Shown here one piece after another: positions 15,549-24,630 of a stretch of 27,072 nt of DNA (positions are counted from its first letter, which is position 1; every line of letters starts with the position of its first letter). The translations under genes were made by a program, and so were the position numbers. Under the pieces are notes generated by a model. That model was not told the DNA's origin. It saw only the letters and a list, made by a program, of their open reading frames with translations, and made no database searches. Origin of the DNA: JAZDJJ01 sp043804035 (GTDB lineage: Bacteria; Bacteroidota; Bacteroidia; Palsa-948); the NCBI GenBank assembly GCA_043804035.1, contig JAZDJJ010000055.1:1-27072 (forward strand). The letters run 5' to 3'.

Positions 15549-17228
15549 ATGTCAGAAGGCAGACAAGTAATTTTTTCTATGGTGAATGTCAGCAAAACGT
15601 TGACTTCTTCAAATAAAACTATCCTCAAAGATATTTATCTCTCGTTTTATTACGGAGCCAAAATCGGTATCCTTGGTTTGAACGGCTCTGGAAAATCTAC
15701 ACTGCTAAAAATTATTGCAGGTATTGATACAAATTATCAGGGCGAAATTCATTTTTCTCCCGGCTATAAAATTGGTTTGCTTGAACAGGAACCACATCTG
15801 GATGACAAGAAAACTGTTATTGAAATTGTTCGTGAAGGTGCGCAGAAATTCGTAAATATTCTGAAAGAATACGAAGAAGTGAATAATAAATTTTCTGAAC
15901 AGATGAGTGATGAACAGATGAACAAACTTGTAGAGAAACAAGCATTTCTCATGGAGCAAATAGATCAGCACGACCTTTGGAATTTGGATAATCGTTTGGA
16001 GCAAGCTATGGAAGCACTTCGTTGTCCCGAAGGAAATACTCCCGTAAAAAATCTTTCTGGTGGCGAGAGAAGAAGAGTTGCACTATGTAGATTATTAATT
16101 CAGGAGCCCGAAATTCTTTTGCTTGACGAGCCGACAAATCATCTGGATGCTGAATCGGTTGACTGGCTTGAACAGCATTTAAAAAATTACAAAGGCACTG
16201 TTATCGCAGTTACTCACGACAGATATTTTCTGGATAATGTTGCAGGATGGATTTTAGAATTAGACAGGGGCAATGGTATTCCATGGAAAGGAAATTATTC
16301 TTCGTGGTTAGAACAAAAAATAAAACGTCTGGAGCAAGATGAAAAAGCAGAAAGCAAACGACAGAAAACTTTGAAGCGAGAACTGGATTGGGTGAGACAG
16401 GGAGCAAAAGGACGGCAGGCAAAACAAAAAGCCCGCTTGCAGAATTATGATAAGATGATGAGTGAAGATGTGAAAATGAAAGAAGATAAATTAGAAATAT
16501 TTATTCCCAATGGTCCGCGACTCGGTAACGAAGTAATTGAAGCGGTAAATGTTTCAAAAGCATTCGGAAATAAATTACTCTATGATGATTTGAATTTCAA
16601 ACTTCCTCCTGCTGGAATTGTTGGCATCATTGGTCCTAACGGTGCAGGAAAAACTACAATTTTCAGAATGATAATGGGACAGGAAAAATCCGACAATGGT
16701 CAGTTCAAAATTGGTCCCACAGTAAAAATTGGTTATATTGATCAAGCACACGTAAATATTGATCCGAACAAAACAGTATATGATATTATCAGTGGCGGAT
16801 TAGATAATATTTTAGTCGGAGGAAAAGCAATTGTTGCACGTGCATACATTTCTCGTTTCAACTTTAGCGGAACCGACCAAGGAAAAAAATGTGGAGTGCT
16901 TTCGGGTGGAGAACGAAATCGTTTGCACCTTGCACTCACGTTGAAATCAGAAGCCAATGTCCTTCTCCTTGACGAGCCAACAAACGATTTGGATGTGAAT
17001 ACGCTCAGATCACTTGAAGAGGGCTTGGAAAATTTTGCCGGATGCGCCGTGATAATTTCTCACGACCGCTGGTTCCTTGACCGCGTATGTACGCATATAC
17101 TTTCTTTTGAAGGCGACTCAAAAGTATATTGGTATGAAGGTTCATATTCTGATTATGAAGAAAATAAAAAGATGAGATTAGGAGATGTTACTCCGAAGAG
17201 AATACAATATAAAAAATTAGTTGTCTGA
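15549..17228 (+). CDS. ettA: Energy-dependent translational throttle protein EttA (ABC-F)
   Basis: A 559-residue cytosolic ABC-F protein with two ATPase domains and no membrane segments. Domain 1 has Walker A GLNGSGKST (43-51), signature LSGGERRRVALCRLL (about 167) and Walker B LLLDEPTNHLD (about 191). The arm/linker region follows (around 245-310, many Lys and Arg). Domain 2 has GPNGAGKTT (about 362), LSGGERNRLHLALTL and LLLDEPTNDLD. Length and the opening segment (FSMVNVSK, ILKDIYLSFYYGAKIGILGL) match EttA, which binds the ribosomal E site and gates entry into elongation according to ATP level. It could in principle be a related ABC-F paralogue, but the match to EttA is strong. Confidence 0.93.
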   Translation: MSEGRQVIFSMVNVSKTLTSSNKTILKDIYLSFYYGAKIGILGLNGSGKSTLLKIIAGIDTNYQGEIHFSPGYKIGLLEQEPHLDDKKTVIEIVREGAQKFVNILKEYEEVNNKFSEQMSDEQMNKLVEKQAFLMEQIDQHDLWNLDNRLEQAMEALRCPEGNTPVKNLSGGERRRVALCRLLIQEPEILLLDEPTNHLDAESVDWLEQHLKNYKGTVIAVTHDRYFLDNVAGWILELDRGNGIPWKGNYSSWLEQKIKRLEQDEKAESKRQKTLKRELDWVRQGAKGRQAKQKARLQNYDKMMSEDVKMKEDKLEIFIPNGPRLGNEVIEAVNVSKAFGNKLLYDDLNFKLPPAGIVGIIGPNGAGKTTIFRMIMGQEKSDNGQFKIGPTVKIGYIDQAHVNIDPNKTVYDIISGGLDNILVGGKAIVARAYISRFNFSGTDQGKKCGVLSGGERNRLHLALTLKSEANVLLLDEPTNDLDVNTLRSLEEGLENFAGCAVIISHDRWFLDRVCTHILSFEGDSKVYWYEGSYSDYEENKKMRLGDVTPKRIQYKKLVV

Positions 17229-17265
17229 TTTCCAGATCGGAAATAAAAAAACAAGAAAATAGTTT

Positions 17266-19920
17266 ATGAAAAAAATCATCGCCTTTTTTTTTGCAATAAG
17301 TTTTTTTTGTATATCTTTTTCACAAGGACAACGGAAAGGAATGGACAGCAAAGGAGGTATGATGGAAAAAATGAAAGTCGGACATTTCTACGGAAAAATT
17401 GTTGACAGCATCTCAGGAAAAGGAATTGAATTTGCTGTGGTGAAATTGCTCGGAAATACTTTTGATACAGTGAGCAAGACGATGAAAAAAGATGTGGTGA
17501 TAGCAGGACAACTTACAAAAGCAAACGGTGATTTTAGTTTATCAAATATTTCTGTGCTTGGCAAATTCACTCTTATCATAAATGCGATGGGATTCAAAAA
17601 TAGTGAGCAAAAAATATCTTTCAATATTGACCCGGAAAAGATGATGAAAAACGGAACAGGAAAAGAATCAGGACAGGGAGCAATGACCGCATTTGATAAA
17701 GACCTCGGTAATATTAAACTAAAATCGGTTTCCACACAATTATCAGAAGTTACGATAGAAGCCACTGTACCTGTCATGGAAATAAAATTAGATAAAAAGA
17801 TTTTTAATGTAGAAAAAAACATGACCGCAACAGGAGGCACTGCAGAAGATGTACTCAAAAATGTTCCATCAGTGAATGTAGATATTGATGGGAACGTAAC
17901 GATGCGTAATGCAGCACCGCAGATTTTTGTTGATGGCAGACCAACAACACTTACCATTGACCAGATTCCTGCTGACGCAATTAAAAGCATAGAAATAATT
18001 ACCAATCCATCTGCAAAATACGATGCATCGGGCGGGCAGGCGGGAATACTAAACATTGTTTTGAAAAAAGAAAGACGCATCGGTTACAACGGAAATATAC
18101 GTATGGGAATTGACCAACGTGCAAAAATAAATTCAGGAGCCGACATCAATATGCGGGAAGGAAAACTTAATGTATTTATCAGCGGAAACTTAAACCAGCG
18201 ATATTCCATCACCGAAGGAGAAACTGAGAGAAAAAATCTTTTTGGAAATCCACTTACTAATATTTCTCAAAATAATAATTCCATCGGTGAAGGAATGTTC
18301 ATGCCTGTAAGCGGAGGCATTGATTGGTTTGTGGACAATCGCAATACATTTACTGTGTCAGGAAAATATCTACGGGGAAAGATGGAACCATCTGACGAAA
18401 TAAATACTAATACCGACACTATTTATTCTTCTTATATCACCTCTTCTTCCTACGACAGAATATCAAAAACAAAAAGGAATTTTTACAATACAGGTGGTTC
18501 GCTTCAGTATAAACATCTTTTTCCCAAAGAAGGAAAAGAACTCACTGCCGATTGGAATTACAATAAAAGCATTTTCAATATGGGAGGTGATTACGAAACA
18601 CAATATTATGATGCAAACAAAAATCCGAGTAGAGAAAAAATTATTCAAAAGTTTGATGGCATCGGTTACAACGAAATCATGACTGCACAAAGCGACTACA
18701 TTCATCCTTTCAATAATAAATCAAAAATTGAAACAGGTGTCAGAGGTTCGTACAGAAATTTTTTGAGCAAGACCGAAAATCTGATAAAGAACAATAGCAC
18801 GGGACAATTTGAACTCATCAAAAATCAAAACGTCAATTACAAGTTTGTTGACCAGATTTATGCTGCATATTTTATTTATAGCAAACAAAAAAACAAATTC
18901 AGTTATCAAGTCGGATTAAGGAGCGAAAGTTCCTTTTACACGGGAGAATTGGTTGATTCAAATCAAACATTCAAAAATTATTTCCCCAACAGTTTGTTCC
19001 CCAGTGCATCGGCAACTTACGAAGTCGGAGAGAAAGATAATTTCCAGTTGTCTTATGCGTACAGAATTAACCGCCCATCGTTCTTTCAGATGATTCCTTT
19101 CACCGATTATTCTGATTCGCTCAATTTGAGAAGAGGAAATGCAGGATTGAAACCGGAGTTTACTCATGTTATGGAATTATCTTATCTGAAAACAATTAAC
19201 CAAACGAATAATGTTCTCGCCACAATATATTCCGGCATTTCAACCGGGCTTATCACTAATTATCAAATGAGTGAATATAATTTGGTGCTACAAAAAGAAT
19301 CTATCATCAACACATACCAAAATGCGAATGCAAGTTATGTTTATGGAGGAGAAATTACGAGCAAGAGTGCAATAAAAAAATGGTTAGAGTTTACATTGAA
19401 TTTCAATGCGTATTATTCCATCATTGATGCAAAAAATATTCAAACAAATTTGACTAACGAGCAATTCAGTTGGTTCACAAAAGGAAACTTTACTTTCAGA
19501 TTGCCAAAGAACATAAGCATTCAGTTAAGTCCTGAATATCGTTCGCAAGCATCCGTGCCAGTTACGCGAGGAGATAACAAATACGGAGGATATGGTGGCG
19601 GCGGTATGCAGCAGTTTTCATTTTCAACTGCTCAGGGTTATATGAAAAAGCGATATGATGTAGATGTAGCCATTAAATATGGATTTCTGAAAAACAAAAA
19701 TGCAAATATTACCATCAATGTACGCGACATTTTTGCTTCTAATATTATTGAAACAGTTACTAATTCTGATTACTTCAATCAAAATTCATCTCGCATACGC
19801 GACCCTCGGTTTGTACGTATAAATTTTTCTTATCGCTTCGGAAAATTTGATGCTTCTCTCTTCAAACGCAAGAATAATAAAGTAAACACCGAAGGAATGC
19901 AGGAAATACAAGGAATGTGA
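17266..19920 (+). CDS. TonB-receptor-like outer-membrane beta-barrel family protein
   Basis: An 884-residue protein with a signal peptide (MKKIIAFFFAISFFCISFSQ). Next come a short Met-rich stretch (MDSKGGMMEKMK), a carboxypeptidase-regulatory-like beta-sandwich domain (about 38-140; FYGKIVDSISGKGIEFAVVK) and a plug-like domain (about 176-270; TAEDVLKNVPSVNVDIDGNV, QIFVDGRP, IKSIEIITNPSAKYDASGGQ). A long C-terminal barrel rich in alternating aromatic strands follows. This is the OMP_b-brl_3 (PF14905)/TonB-dependent receptor architecture of Bacteroidota. There is no neighbouring SusD, so a polysaccharide-uptake pair is not indicated, and the ligand is unknown. It begins 37 bp after ettA and may be read through from it. 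Confidence 0.88.
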   Translation: MKKIIAFFFAISFFCISFSQGQRKGMDSKGGMMEKMKVGHFYGKIVDSISGKGIEFAVVKLLGNTFDTVSKTMKKDVVIAGQLTKANGDFSLSNISVLGKFTLIINAMGFKNSEQKISFNIDPEKMMKNGTGKESGQGAMTAFDKDLGNIKLKSVSTQLSEVTIEATVPVMEIKLDKKIFNVEKNMTATGGTAEDVLKNVPSVNVDIDGNVTMRNAAPQIFVDGRPTTLTIDQIPADAIKSIEIITNPSAKYDASGGQAGILNIVLKKERRIGYNGNIRMGIDQRAKINSGADINMREGKLNVFISGNLNQRYSITEGETERKNLFGNPLTNISQNNNSIGEGMFMPVSGGIDWFVDNRNTFTVSGKYLRGKMEPSDEINTNTDTIYSSYITSSSYDRISKTKRNFYNTGGSLQYKHLFPKEGKELTADWNYNKSIFNMGGDYETQYYDANKNPSREKIIQKFDGIGYNEIMTAQSDYIHPFNNKSKIETGVRGSYRNFLSKTENLIKNNSTGQFELIKNQNVNYKFVDQIYAAYFIYSKQKNKFSYQVGLRSESSFYTGELVDSNQTFKNYFPNSLFPSASATYEVGEKDNFQLSYAYRINRPSFFQMIPFTDYSDSLNLRRGNAGLKPEFTHVMELSYLKTINQTNNVLATIYSGISTGLITNYQMSEYNLVLQKESIINTYQNANASYVYGGEITSKSAIKKWLEFTLNFNAYYSIIDAKNIQTNLTNEQFSWFTKGNFTFRLPKNISIQLSPEYRSQASVPVTRGDNKYGGYGGGGMQQFSFSTAQGYMKKRYDVDVAIKYGFLKNKNANITINVRDIFASNIIETVTNSDYFNQNSSRIRDPRFVRINFSYRFGKFDASLFKRKNNKVNTEGMQEIQGM

Positions 19921-19938
19921 AATAGCAAATAGTATTTA

Positions 19939-20078
19939 GGGCAGTTCTAAAAATACAAATAAACGTCATTGCGAAGGAGGAACGACTGAAGCAATCTGTT
20001 TTTTCATGTAGAAATAGAGATTGCTTCCTGCTTCGTGCCTCGCAGTCGCAATGACGAAATCAATTTTTGGAACCGCCC
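19939..20078. mobile_element. Composite MITE-like element: GGGCRGTTC ends with a CGTCATTGCGA core
   Basis: 140 bp bounded by GGGCAGTTCTAAAAATACAA (from 19939) and the inverted AATTTTTGGAACCGCCC (to 20078). The inner hairpin 19964-20056 (CGTCATTGCGAAGGAGGAAC ... GCAATGACG) is the reverse complement of 7388-7472 with few changes. No coding sequence. Confidence 0.75.
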
Positions 20079-20378
20079 AATAATCATTTATCAATGAACT
20101 ATTCTGCTGCAAGCTGAGAGGTATCTGTGTTTGTTTTGCGAAGAAAGTTATCTCATTCTTGGAACATAATCACCAAATTCATTTATCGTTTCGTTTTTTT
20201 TTTGATGGTCAGCCATTCATTTTAGAATCGCTGTTTAACTTGATAATTCCCTGTGGCTTGCCATAGGGTCTTTCATTTTTATTTGACCATCAACCATTAC
20301 ACATAAACAGGATCAAAATCAATAAATATCTCGTAGAAAAAACATTAGTAATTTCGCTTCAACTATCATTTTGTAAAA
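20079..20378. other. Intergenic leader of ligA with palindromes
   Basis: This stretch contains no gene. An inverted pair GATGGTCA (20204-20211) and TGACCATC (20284-20291) encloses a hairpin, CCCTGTGGCTTGCCATAGGG. No convincing promoter was found; TAATTTCG at about 20349 is a one-mismatch -7 candidate for ligA. Confidence 0.5.
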
Positions 20379-22409
20379 ATGAATAAAGAAGAAATTAAAA
20401 ATAAAATTGAATATCTCTCCCAAAAGTTGGAAGAGCACAACTATAAATATTATGTGCTTGCTCAGCCGGGCATCAGCGATTATGATTTTGATATGATGAT
20501 GGAAGAACTCATCAAATTGGAATCTATATTAGGCGGACCTGAGTTTCCTAAATCCGATTCTCCTTCGCAACGTGTAGGCGGACAAATTACAAAAGAGTTT
20601 AAAACAGTAAAACATAATTTTCCTTTTCTCTCATTAAGCAATAGTTATTCCACAGAAGATATTAAGAATTTTGACGAGCGTGTGCGCAAAGGTGTAGCAG
20701 GACCAATTGAATATGTCTGCGAATTGAAGTATGATGGCGTTGCTGTTGGTCTTAAATATGAAGATGGAAAACTTGTGCAGGCGGTAACGCGCGGAGATGG
20801 AGAGCAAGGTGATGAAATTACTACTAATGTAAAAACCATTTGCAGTATTCCGCTTCAACTCAAAGGCAATGACTATCTCAAACAATTTGAAATACGCGGA
20901 GAGATTTTTATGCCGAGAAAAATTTTTGATGCTATCAATAAAAGAAAAGAAGAAATAGGAGAAAATCTTTTGGCGAATCCAAGAAATTCTACAGCGGGAA
21001 CACTCAAAATGCAGAACTCAGCGGAAGTGGCGAAAAGAAAATTAGATTGCACCATGTATGTGCTTTATACTGACGAAACACATTTTATTACGCATTACGA
21101 CAGTTTGAAAAAATCTATGCAATGGGGATTTAAAGTATCGGAATTTATGGCGAAATGCAAATCGCTGCAAGAAGTTTTTGAGTTCATTGATTACTGGGAT
21201 AAACACCGCTACAAACTTTTGTTTGATATTGATGGAGTGGTGATAAAAGTAAATTCTTACGAACAGCAGAGAGTACTTGGCTTTACAGCAAAATCGCCGC
21301 GCTGGGCAATTGCTTACAAATTTAAAGCAGAGCAGGTTTCTACTATCCTTGAATCCATTTCTTACCAAGTGGGAAGAACAGGAGTCATCACGCCTGTTGC
21401 AAATCTCACACCTGTTTTGCTTGCGGGCACAACAGTAAAACGTGCTTCTTTGCACAATGCCGATATTATTGAAAAGTTAAATGTGAGGGAAGGCGATACA
21501 GTATTCGTAGAAAAAGGCGGAGAGATAATTCCAAAAATTATTGGAGTGGATTTAAAAAAACGTCCAGCACATTTACATTCCGACTCTGCCAAGTCAAAAT
21601 TTATTTACGAATGTCCTGAATGCAAAACCAAACTTATCAGAAGAGAAGATGAATCTGCTCATTACTGTCCCAACGAATGGGACTGCCCGCCTCAAATAAA
21701 AGGAAAGATGGAACACTTTACTTCGCGCAAAGCAATGAACATTGATAGTTTGGGCAGCGAAACTATTGAACTACTCTATGAAAAAGGATTTATAAAAAAC
21801 ATTGCCGATATCTACGAACTTAAAGAGCATAAAGAAGAATTGATGAAAATAAACCGTATGGGCGAAAAATCAGTAAACAATCTTTTGGCGGGAATAGAAG
21901 AATCCAAAAAAGTTCCGTTTGAACGTATTCTCTTTGCTCTCGGCATACGGCATGTAGGAGAAACACTTGCCAAAAAACTTGTGCGGCAATTTCAGGATAT
22001 AAAAAATATCATAGAAGCAACAGAAGAACAATTAACCAAAGCCGAAGACATAGGAGAAATTGTTGCGAAGAGCGTAAAAGATTTCTTCAACGAGAAAAAA
22101 AATTGCGAACTGGTGGAACGATTAAAGAAACATGATTTACTATTTCATCAATCTACTAATCCATCAATTCACCAATCAACTAATCTGGAAGGATTAACAT
22201 TTGTGGTATCAGGTGTGTTTACAAAATTCTCACGCGATGATTTGAAAGCAATAATTGAACAGAACGGAGGAAAAGTTATCGGCTCAGTTTCAGGAAAAAC
22301 AAGTTACATTATAGCAGGTGAAAACATGGGACCTGAAAAGAAAAAAAAAGCAGAGAAACTTGGAGTGAAGATTATTGGAGAGGATGAGTTTGTGAAAATG
22401 ATAAAATGA
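20379..22409 (+). CDS. ligA: NAD-dependent DNA ligase LigA
   Basis: A 676-residue enzyme, standard length. The N-terminal Ia domain (YYVLAQPGISDYDFDMMMEE) binds NAD. The adenylation domain has the nucleophile Lys117 in ELKYDG. The OB fold (YQVGRTGVITPVANLTPV), a four-Cys zinc finger (about 412-436: CPEC ... CPNEWDC), helix-hairpin-helix motifs (LLAGIEESKK, LFALGIRHVGETLA) and a C-terminal BRCT domain (from about 604, LEGLTFVVSGVFTKFSRDDL) follow. It seals nicks in replication and repair. Between the HhH and BRCT domains lies an unusual stretch HQSTNPSIHQSTN (about 590-602), encoded by a repeat-like sequence (22148-22186) that resembles intergenic simple repeats. It keeps the frame and sits in a flexible linker. 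Confidence 0.97.
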   Translation: MNKEEIKNKIEYLSQKLEEHNYKYYVLAQPGISDYDFDMMMEELIKLESILGGPEFPKSDSPSQRVGGQITKEFKTVKHNFPFLSLSNSYSTEDIKNFDERVRKGVAGPIEYVCELKYDGVAVGLKYEDGKLVQAVTRGDGEQGDEITTNVKTICSIPLQLKGNDYLKQFEIRGEIFMPRKIFDAINKRKEEIGENLLANPRNSTAGTLKMQNSAEVAKRKLDCTMYVLYTDETHFITHYDSLKKSMQWGFKVSEFMAKCKSLQEVFEFIDYWDKHRYKLLFDIDGVVIKVNSYEQQRVLGFTAKSPRWAIAYKFKAEQVSTILESISYQVGRTGVITPVANLTPVLLAGTTVKRASLHNADIIEKLNVREGDTVFVEKGGEIIPKIIGVDLKKRPAHLHSDSAKSKFIYECPECKTKLIRREDESAHYCPNEWDCPPQIKGKMEHFTSRKAMNIDSLGSETIELLYEKGFIKNIADIYELKEHKEELMKINRMGEKSVNNLLAGIEESKKVPFERILFALGIRHVGETLAKKLVRQFQDIKNIIEATEEQLTKAEDIGEIVAKSVKDFFNEKKNCELVERLKKHDLLFHQSTNPSIHQSTNLEGLTFVVSGVFTKFSRDDLKAIIEQNGGKVIGSVSGKTSYIIAGENMGPEKKKKAEKLGVKIIGEDEFVKMIK

Positions 22410-22420
22410 AAATGCACTGT

Positions 22421-22589
22421 ACCCAACACGCAATAACTTTTATGTCCTGCTGATGTGGGTTTTGCGAAGGTTCAAAACTTTTTTCTACATTTTTTCTTGC
22501 AGTTGTGGTTTTGTATTAAATTTGCCACTATCCTGCTTTGCGAAAACACTTTGAAATCGGGCACAAAAGTTATCGCAGGAACGTTATGC
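22421..22589. other. Long imperfect hairpin resembling an integron attC site
   Basis: The segment starts with ACCCAAC (22421-22427, fits RYYYAAC) and ends with GTTATGC (22583-22589, close to GTTRRRY). Between, GCAATAACTTTTATGTCC (22430-22447) pairs at 15 of 18 positions with 22559-22576. Inner arms around TTTTGCGAAG (22460-22469) and CTTTGCGAAAAC (22536-22547) are also inverted. It begins 12 bp after ligA. The resemblance is structural only, and no integrase is in the window. Confidence 0.4.
22497..22524 (+). promoter_or_regulatory. Candidate promoter of the toxin-antitoxin operon
   Basis: TTG at 22497-22499, 17-nt spacer, TAAATTTG at 22517-22524 (full match to TAnnTTTG). It lies in the loop of the hairpin described for 22421-22589, about 150 bp before the antitoxin ATG. 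Confidence 0.4.
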
Positions 22590-22674
22590 ACAAGGCGGAC
22601 ACTAATAGATTAAAGACCTTATCTGAAATTGATGTCATTTTTTTTAACTACGTTTGATAAAAATAAAAACAACA

Positions 22675-22914
22675 ATGTTGACATTAAACACCATACTAAA
22701 AGAATTAAAAAATGTTCCTATTAACAGATTGGAAGAACTTTATCAATTTGTTCATTCACTAACTCCAAAGACCGAACAGACCGAAAATTTGCGGAAGAAA
22801 ATTCTTTCGTTTGGTGGTACTTTTAGCGACATGAGTATTAATGACTATTCTAGCTTTCTTAGTCATACAAAAGAAATTAGAACAAAACTTTTTGATCGTA
22901 ATATTGAATTATGA
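22675..22914 (+). CDS. Antitoxin of a VapBC-type module
   Basis: A small acidic-to-neutral protein of 79 residues from ATG 22675. A TTG at 22654 would add seven residues but lies in an A-run and is less likely. The N-terminus (LTLNTILKELKNVPINRLEE followed by LYQFVHSL) is helical and resembles the short helical (DUF2281-like) antitoxins found beside PIN toxins. The C-terminus (ILSFGGTFSDMSINDYSSFL) would be the toxin-binding tail. Its stop overlaps the toxin start (ATGA, 22911-22914), a strong sign of translational coupling. The family assignment is tentative; the antitoxin role is inferred mainly from the overlap and the toxin. Confidence 0.75.
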   Translation: MLTLNTILKELKNVPINRLEELYQFVHSLTPKTEQTENLRKKILSFGGTFSDMSINDYSSFLSHTKEIRTKLFDRNIEL

Positions 22915-23315
22915 GACCATCAATTCTTGACACTGATATTTTATCGGAATTTTTAAGGGGCAATCCAAAAGTTATCACTAAAGTTGACGAATACCTGAAA
23001 GAGTATGGCTTCATAAGTTTGAGTATCATCACATATTACGAAATTCTCAACGGACTTTTATACAAGGACGCAAGAAAGCAGTTGACAAGATTTGAAAATT
23101 TTGTAGAGTTAAACAAAGTAATTACAATAACATTGCCTATGGCAAAAACAGCAGCATTGATTCAGGCAGATCTAAGAAAATCAGGGATTGAAATAGGACA
23201 CACAGACACCTTGATTGCAGGTATTGCTATTACAAGCGAACTTCAACTGGTGACAAATAACACAGACCACTTCAAGAGAATAAAAGGACTTAAAATTGCT
23301 AACTGGACAAATTGA
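22911..23315 (+). CDS. vapC: PIN-domain ribonuclease toxin (VapC type)
   Basis: A 134-residue single PIN domain, typical VapC length. The acidic metal-binding residues are in place: Asp7 (ILDTDIL), Glu44 (ITYYEILNG), Asp99 (GHTDTLIAGIA) and Asp119 in the NNTDHF motif. VapC proteins cleave RNA (often tRNA or rRNA) with Mg2+ and are held inactive by the cognate antitoxin encoded just upstream. The start overlaps the antitoxin stop by 4 nt (ATGA). The pair is flanked by attC-like sequence on the left and GCATAAC on the right, so it may have been acquired as a unit. Confidence 0.92.
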   Translation: MRPSILDTDILSEFLRGNPKVITKVDEYLKEYGFISLSIITYYEILNGLLYKDARKQLTRFENFVELNKVITITLPMAKTAALIQADLRKSGIEIGHTDTLIAGIAITSELQLVTNNTDHFKRIKGLKIANWTN

Positions 23316-23340
23316 AACGAATAATTTGACTTGGGTTCAC

Positions 23341-23381
23341 ACCTGTCTGCCACACCTGTCTGCCGACAGGCAGAGGCAGGG
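23341..23381. repeat. CTGCC/GGCAG palindromic repeat
   Basis: The segment holds two copies of CACCTGTCTGCC-like sequence followed by GACAGGCAG and GGCAGG, forming a GC-rich hairpin just downstream of vapC. It could help end the transcript. It is much more GC-rich than its surroundings. Confidence 0.6.
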
Positions 23382-23412
23382 CATTCCCCGTAGATCCTGA
23401 TAATCACATAGT

Positions 23413-23450
23413 GCATAACAAGCATTTGCTGCCAGTGGCGAGGCAATAAC
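23413..23450. other. Possible right boundary of the toxin-antitoxin cassette
   Basis: GCATAAC (23413-23419) is the exact complement of GTTATGC at the left boundary (22583-22589), as expected for the two ends of one integron cassette. An imperfect palindrome follows (TTGCTGCCAGTGGCGAGGCA, 23425-23444). A second core site (GTTRRRY) is not seen, so the site is either truncated or not an attC. Confidence 0.3.
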
Positions 23451-23530
23451 TCATTTGACAGAGAAATAAAAAAAAATCGTCAATTCAAAAATTATTCTTT
23501 TCTTTGCAAAACATTTAAACAATAATAAAA

Positions 23531-24625
23531 ATGACAAACACAATTATGCAAGCAATCAAAGTCCATAATTTCAATCCTGGACCAAGTATACTTCCAAAAG
23601 AAGTTCTTGAAAAAACTGCTGAAGCAGTCGTAGAACTCAATAGCGGAGGAATGTCGCTGTTAGAAGTTTCACATCGTGGCAAACCTTTTATGGACATAAT
23701 GGAAAGGTCGCGTTCTCTGATAAAAGAACTGCTGAATGTTCCCGAAAATTATTCCGTGCTTTTTTTACAGGGCGGTGCAAGTTTGGGATTTTATATTTCC
23801 GCAGTAAATTTTATGAAGACAAACGGTAAATCAGCGTATGTTAAAACAGGTGAATGGGCTGGAAAGGCATACAAAGAAGCGAAGATGGTAGGTAATGCTA
23901 TTGCAATTGCATCTTCGGAAGATAAAAATTACAGTTATATTCCAAAAGGATATTCCATTCCCTCAGATGCAGATTATCTGCACCTCACATCTAACAACAC
24001 GATTTTTGGCACACAATACAAAACATTTCCCTCAAGCCCTGTTCCTGTTTTATGCGATATGTCTTCTGATATTTTTAGCCGCAAAATAGACGCGTCAAAG
24101 TTCGCACTCATTTATGCGGGAGCGCAAAAAAATATGGGTCCTGCCGGAACAACTATTTATATTGTAAATAAAGATTTACTTGGAAAAACCGGCAGACAAA
24201 TTCCGTCAATGCTTGATTTACAAATTCACATCAAAGGCGAATCAATGTTTAACACGCCTCCTGTTTTTGCGATATATGTTTGTATGCTCACATTGGAATG
24301 GCTGAAAAAATTAGGTGGAGTAAATGCAATGGAAAAAATAAATCGTCAGAAAGCCGACTTGCTTTACAATGAAATTGATAACAATCCGCTCTTCAAAGGC
24401 ACAGCAGCAAAAGAAGACCGCTCTGATATGAATGTAACATATATACTCACCAACGAAAAACTGAAAGATGAATTTGATAAAATGTGGAAAGCAGCAGGAA
24501 TAAATGGACTCACCGGGCATCGCTCTGTTGGCGGATACCGTGCATCTATTTATAACGCCTTGCCAATGGAAAGTGTGCAGATATTAGTGGATGTGATGAG
24601 TGAATTTGGAAAAAAATTCGGGTGA
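23531..24625 (+). CDS. serC: Phosphoserine transaminase SerC
   Basis: A 364-residue class V (PLP fold type I) aminotransferase. It opens with VHNFNPGPSILPKEVLEKTA and has LQGGASLGF (about 79-87), SNNTIFGTQY (about 154), and the PLP-binding lysine in GAQKNMGPAG (Lys200). The C-terminal GLTGHRSVGGYRASIYNA is typical of SerC. It converts 3-phosphohydroxypyruvate and glutamate to O-phosphoserine and 2-oxoglutarate in serine synthesis, and may also act in pyridoxal phosphate synthesis. ATG 23531 is used; an in-frame ATG at 23546 lies closer to the usual N-terminus and may be the true start. Bacteroidota often place serA beside serC; no serA is visible here. Confidence 0.97.
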   Translation: MTNTIMQAIKVHNFNPGPSILPKEVLEKTAEAVVELNSGGMSLLEVSHRGKPFMDIMERSRSLIKELLNVPENYSVLFLQGGASLGFYISAVNFMKTNGKSAYVKTGEWAGKAYKEAKMVGNAIAIASSEDKNYSYIPKGYSIPSDADYLHLTSNNTIFGTQYKTFPSSPVPVLCDMSSDIFSRKIDASKFALIYAGAQKNMGPAGTTIYIVNKDLLGKTGRQIPSMLDLQIHIKGESMFNTPPVFAIYVCMLTLEWLKKLGGVNAMEKINRQKADLLYNEIDNNPLFKGTAAKEDRSDMNVTYILTNEKLKDEFDKMWKAAGINGLTGHRSVGGYRASIYNALPMESVQILVDVMSEFGKKFG

Positions 24626-24630
24626 TATAA

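Noticed and set aside
17388..18080. 230-residue minus-strand open frame inside the receptor gene
   Set aside because: It is antisense to a clear TonB-receptor-like gene, with no family resemblance or promoter.
17266..19920. SusC of a polysaccharide-utilisation locus
   Set aside because: No SusD-like gene or glycoside hydrolases are adjacent, and the barrel resembles the OMP_b-brl_3 group more than SusC.
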